NCBI GenBank assembly: GCA_046760905.1
Contig: JBHIFB010000136.1
Location: 1-8,519 of the forward strand
Direction: 5' to 3'
DNA: 8,519 nucleotides
Origin: JBHIFB01 sp046760905
GTDB taxonomy: Bacteria; Gemmatimonadota; CAZMKB01
In this document: piece after piece, positions 6,799 to 8,519 of the stretch
How positions within the stretch are numbered: the stretch's first letter is position 1
How the letters are laid out: the number at the start of each line of letters is the position of its first letter
Program-made: the position numbers and the translations under genes
The notes under the pieces: generated by a model
What the model saw: the letters and a program-made list of their open reading frames with translations, nothing else
Told to the model about the DNA's origin: nothing
Databases searched by the model: none

Positions 6799-7197
6799 AT
6801 GGAGATATTGCAGCCAGAGGGATGGATAAGGCCAAGCGGCTACAGCAACGGCATCAAGGTCGAAGGTGAGATGATCTTTGTCGCCGGCCAGGTCGGATGG
6901 GACGAGGATTGTCATTTCGTCAGTGACAACCTTACCGACCAGGTCCGCCAGGCTCTTATAAATGTCGTAACTGTTCTAGAGGAAGGGAATGCGAAACCGG
7001 AGCATATAGTCAGAATGACGTGGTATGTTACTGATATCGAAGAATATCGATCATCAAAAAAGGAGATAGGAAGTATCTACCGTGACATAATTGGAGACCA
7101 CTATCCAGCAATGAGCCTCTTCCAGGTTTCCGCTCTTTTTGATGAAGGGGCCAAGGTCGAAATCGAGGCTACGGCCGTGATACCCGCAACTGAGTGA
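6799..7197 (+). CDS. RidA/YjgF/UK114-family protein, non-archetypal (no substrate-binding Arg)
   Basis: This is a single-domain protein of 132 residues, the usual family length. It starts QPEGWIRPSGYSNGI, continues with FVAGQVGW and MTWYVTD, and ends in AKVEIEATAVIP, all landmarks of the RidA-like fold, which forms trimers with active sites between subunits. True RidA has an Arg after the 'PA' of the FPARS motif that binds the carboxylate of 2-aminoacrylate. Here the motif reads YPAMS, with Met in that place (residue 105 from this start). Imine deaminase activity of the classic kind is therefore doubtful, as in other Rid subfamilies. Two adjacent ATGs occur at 6796 and 6799. I chose 6799 because AAGAGG (6787-6792) is six bases from it and only three from the other. 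The gene has its own promoter, is divergent from the thiolase operon, ends in tandem stops TGA TAA and converges with the aminotransferase 23 bases on. Confidence 0.9.
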   Translation: MEILQPEGWIRPSGYSNGIKVEGEMIFVAGQVGWDEDCHFVSDNLTDQVRQALINVVTVLEEGNAKPEHIVRMTWYVTDIEEYRSSKKEIGSIYRDIIGDHYPAMSLFQVSALFDEGAKVEIEATAVIPATE

Positions 7198-7220
7198 TAA
7201 ACTGACCACATACCCATCCC

Positions 7221-8381
7221 TCAGTGTCTGAGCCTGCAAAACACCTCGAGGCCGCGCTCCAGAGTTTCATCAGGCGCAGCGATACTCACACGGACGTGAC
7301 TCAAGCGGCGGCTGAAGTTCCGGCCGGGGACGATGATGAGCTTATCGGCGATGGCCCGCTCACAGAACTCGAGGTCGTCACCCCAGGGCACTCTTGGGTA
7401 GATGAAGAATGAGCCACCCGGTTTGACCACTTCATAACCTGATGCCACGAGGCCTTCGTACATGAAATCGCGTTTCCTCCGATAATCATCGACATATTGC
7501 TTCATGTCAACATCGAACGCTGCGAGCGAACCTTTCTGGACCAGTGTTGGAGGGCAGGCATAGACGAACTGTTGTAGCGTTCGCATCCTGTCGATCAGCT
7601 CGGGCGCTCCCGCCGCCCATCCGAGCCTCCAGCCGGCCATACCGTAGGCTTTCGAGAAGCCACCCACCAGAAGGCTTTCCGGACCGAGGAATTGTTTGAT
7701 GCTGACGTGTGGTGCATCATACACGAAGATCTCATAAAGTTCATCGCTCAATACCGTGACGCCCTGGCTGCGGCATAAATCAGCGACTTCTTCTATCTCA
7801 GAAGCGCTGAAAACGGCTCCGGTGGGGTTTGAAGGGGTATTCAGGATAAAAAGACGCGCACGATCGCTCATTTGTTTTTCAATTTCACTAGCCCGCAGCC
7901 TGAAGTCGGGGTACAGGTCGTAGAAGACAGGGATGCCGCCGAAGAGCCGGACCAAGCGGTGGTAAAGAATAAAGTAGGGATCTGGCAGCAGAACCTCATC
8001 ACCCTGTTCGACCAAAGCGAGAAGCGCAAGCACTATTGCTCCGGTTGCGCCTGAGGTCATGAGTAATTCTTCGTCCTCTGAGAGGCCGTACTTTGATTTC
8101 AGGTATTGTCTTGTCGCCTCGATCAGATGCGGATCGCCCTGGGTTGGCCCGTATCCCCCGCATCCCGATCGGATCGCATTGATGGTGGCTTCCTTGATTT
8201 CATCGGGAACGTCGAAGTGGGCCTGACCGATGGAGAGATCGATGGCTCCGGGGATACGGTGGGCTCTGTCGAACAGCTTTCGGATTCCCGATGCCTTGAG
8301 ATCCTCCGCGCGTTTTGAGAAACGTCTCCTACCGTGCCTGTTATTTTTGATTCCTCGGGATGTCACCTGTTTTGTTTTCAT
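7221..8381 (-). CDS. Class I/II PLP-dependent aminotransferase (aspartate aminotransferase fold)
   Basis: The protein has 386 residues and a complete fold-type I aminotransferase pattern. Visible landmarks are GYGPTQGDPHL near 76-85, Asn185 in NTPSNPTG, Asp213 in SDELYE contacting the pyridine nitrogen, Lys244 in GGFSKAYG as the PLP-binding lysine, Arg252 in GWRLGW near the phosphate, and Arg364 in HVRVSIA for the substrate alpha-carboxylate. It would move an amino group between an amino acid and a 2-oxoacid; which amino acid is not clear. Residues 1-20 are an unusually basic tail (GRRRFSKR follows) ahead of the normal family start. The ATG at 8379-8381 is preceded by GAGGAGGT (8393-8400, opposite strand) at a longish 11-base spacing. 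An in-frame TAA just upstream rules out an earlier start. It converges with the RidA-like gene; Rid proteins handle by-products of PLP enzymes, but the altered Rid site weakens that link. Confidence 0.93.
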   Translation of the reverse strand: MKTKQVTSRGIKNNRHGRRRFSKRAEDLKASGIRKLFDRAHRIPGAIDLSIGQAHFDVPDEIKEATINAIRSGCGGYGPTQGDPHLIEATRQYLKSKYGLSEDEELLMTSGATGAIVLALLALVEQGDEVLLPDPYFILYHRLVRLFGGIPVFYDLYPDFRLRASEIEKQMSDRARLFILNTPSNPTGAVFSASEIEEVADLCRSQGVTVLSDELYEIFVYDAPHVSIKQFLGPESLLVGGFSKAYGMAGWRLGWAAGAPELIDRMRTLQQFVYACPPTLVQKGSLAAFDVDMKQYVDDYRRKRDFMYEGLVASGYEVVKPGGSFFIYPRVPWGDDLEFCERAIADKLIIVPGRNFSRRLSHVRVSIAAPDETLERGLEVFCRLRH

Positions 8382-8406
8382 GAAGTGTGATTACCTCCTC
8401 GTTGGG

Positions 8407-8435
8407 ATATTATTATGAGGACCGGCATTTGTCAA
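8407..8435 (-). promoter_or_regulatory. Sigma-70-like promoter for the aminotransferase gene
   Basis: On the minus strand a perfect TTGACA (8430-8435) is followed by 17 bases and TAATAT (8407-8412), which matches four of six consensus -10 bases. The predicted start near 8400 falls at the edge of the ribosome binding site, so the leader would be only about 20 bases. Confidence 0.55.
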
Positions 8436-8441
8436 GCAAAT

Positions 8442-8519
8442 ATGGCGAGGTTGTTGAAAAAGCGGGTATTGCCGGAGGATGGTATCAGGGGATTTTTCGA
8501 CTCGATTGGCTTAGCCCTT
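8442..8519 (+). CDS. Possible start of a plus-strand gene running off the window
   Basis: From ATG 8442 (or in-frame ATG 8415) the frame stays open to the window end. It reads MARLLKKRVLPEDGIRGFFD and then SIGLAL. The 'GIRGFFDSI' stretch resembles the N-terminus of some class I SAM methyltransferases (FFDSIA followed by YD), but that is a short match. There is no clear ribosome binding site, and the ATG 8415 version would overlap the aminotransferase promoter. Treat as a lead only. Confidence 0.22.
   Translation, partial: MARLLKKRVLPEDGIRGFFDSIGLAL

Noticed and set aside
7201..7225. ACTGA/TCAGT inverted repeat between the convergent RidA-like and aminotransferase genes
   Set aside because: Only five pairs around a 15-base loop, partly in coding sequence, with no T-tract.

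Overview
This is bacterial DNA, probably from a Gram-negative organism. It has strong Shine-Dalgarno sites, sigma-70-like promoters, a lipoprotein carrying TPR repeats, and a beta-oxidation gene pair of a kind seen in fatty-acid or syntrophic/anaerobic degraders. The species cannot be read from the sequence. Base composition is uneven: the first 444 bases are AT-rich and the metabolic genes from about 3100 onward are GC-richer, so the left end may be a transferred or surface-polysaccharide segment.

Layout. Positions 1-444 hold the C-terminal end of an SGNH-hydrolase-like gene whose start lies outside the window. Positions 461-1275 hold a broken ISL3-family insertion sequence. Its transposase has lost the middle of the catalytic domain and carries a further one-base frameshift. 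Its ribosome binding site and start codon lie in one arm of a long imperfect inverted repeat. After a 261-base gap comes a TPR-repeat lipoprotein gene (1537-3015).

Next, on the minus strand, is a two-gene operon with only 2 bases between the genes. It encodes a thiolase (5164-6411) followed by a fused 3-hydroxyacyl-CoA dehydrogenase/enoyl-CoA hydratase (3092-5161). Together these would hydrate an enoyl-CoA, oxidise the 3-hydroxyacyl-CoA and cleave the ketoacyl-CoA, which is the last three steps of a beta-oxidation turn. A divergent promoter region (6412-6795) separates the operon from a RidA/YjgF-family gene on the plus strand (6799-7197). That gene converges with a class I/II PLP aminotransferase (7221-8381, minus strand), which has its own promoter at the right end.

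The strongest unexplained signals are the start-occluding hairpin of the IS transposase, the inverted repeat that straddles the -35 box of the RidA-family gene, and departures from canonical active-site motifs in the thiolase and the RidA-like protein. I see no CRISPR array, tRNA or rRNA, and no clear evidence of a wholly new multi-gene system.
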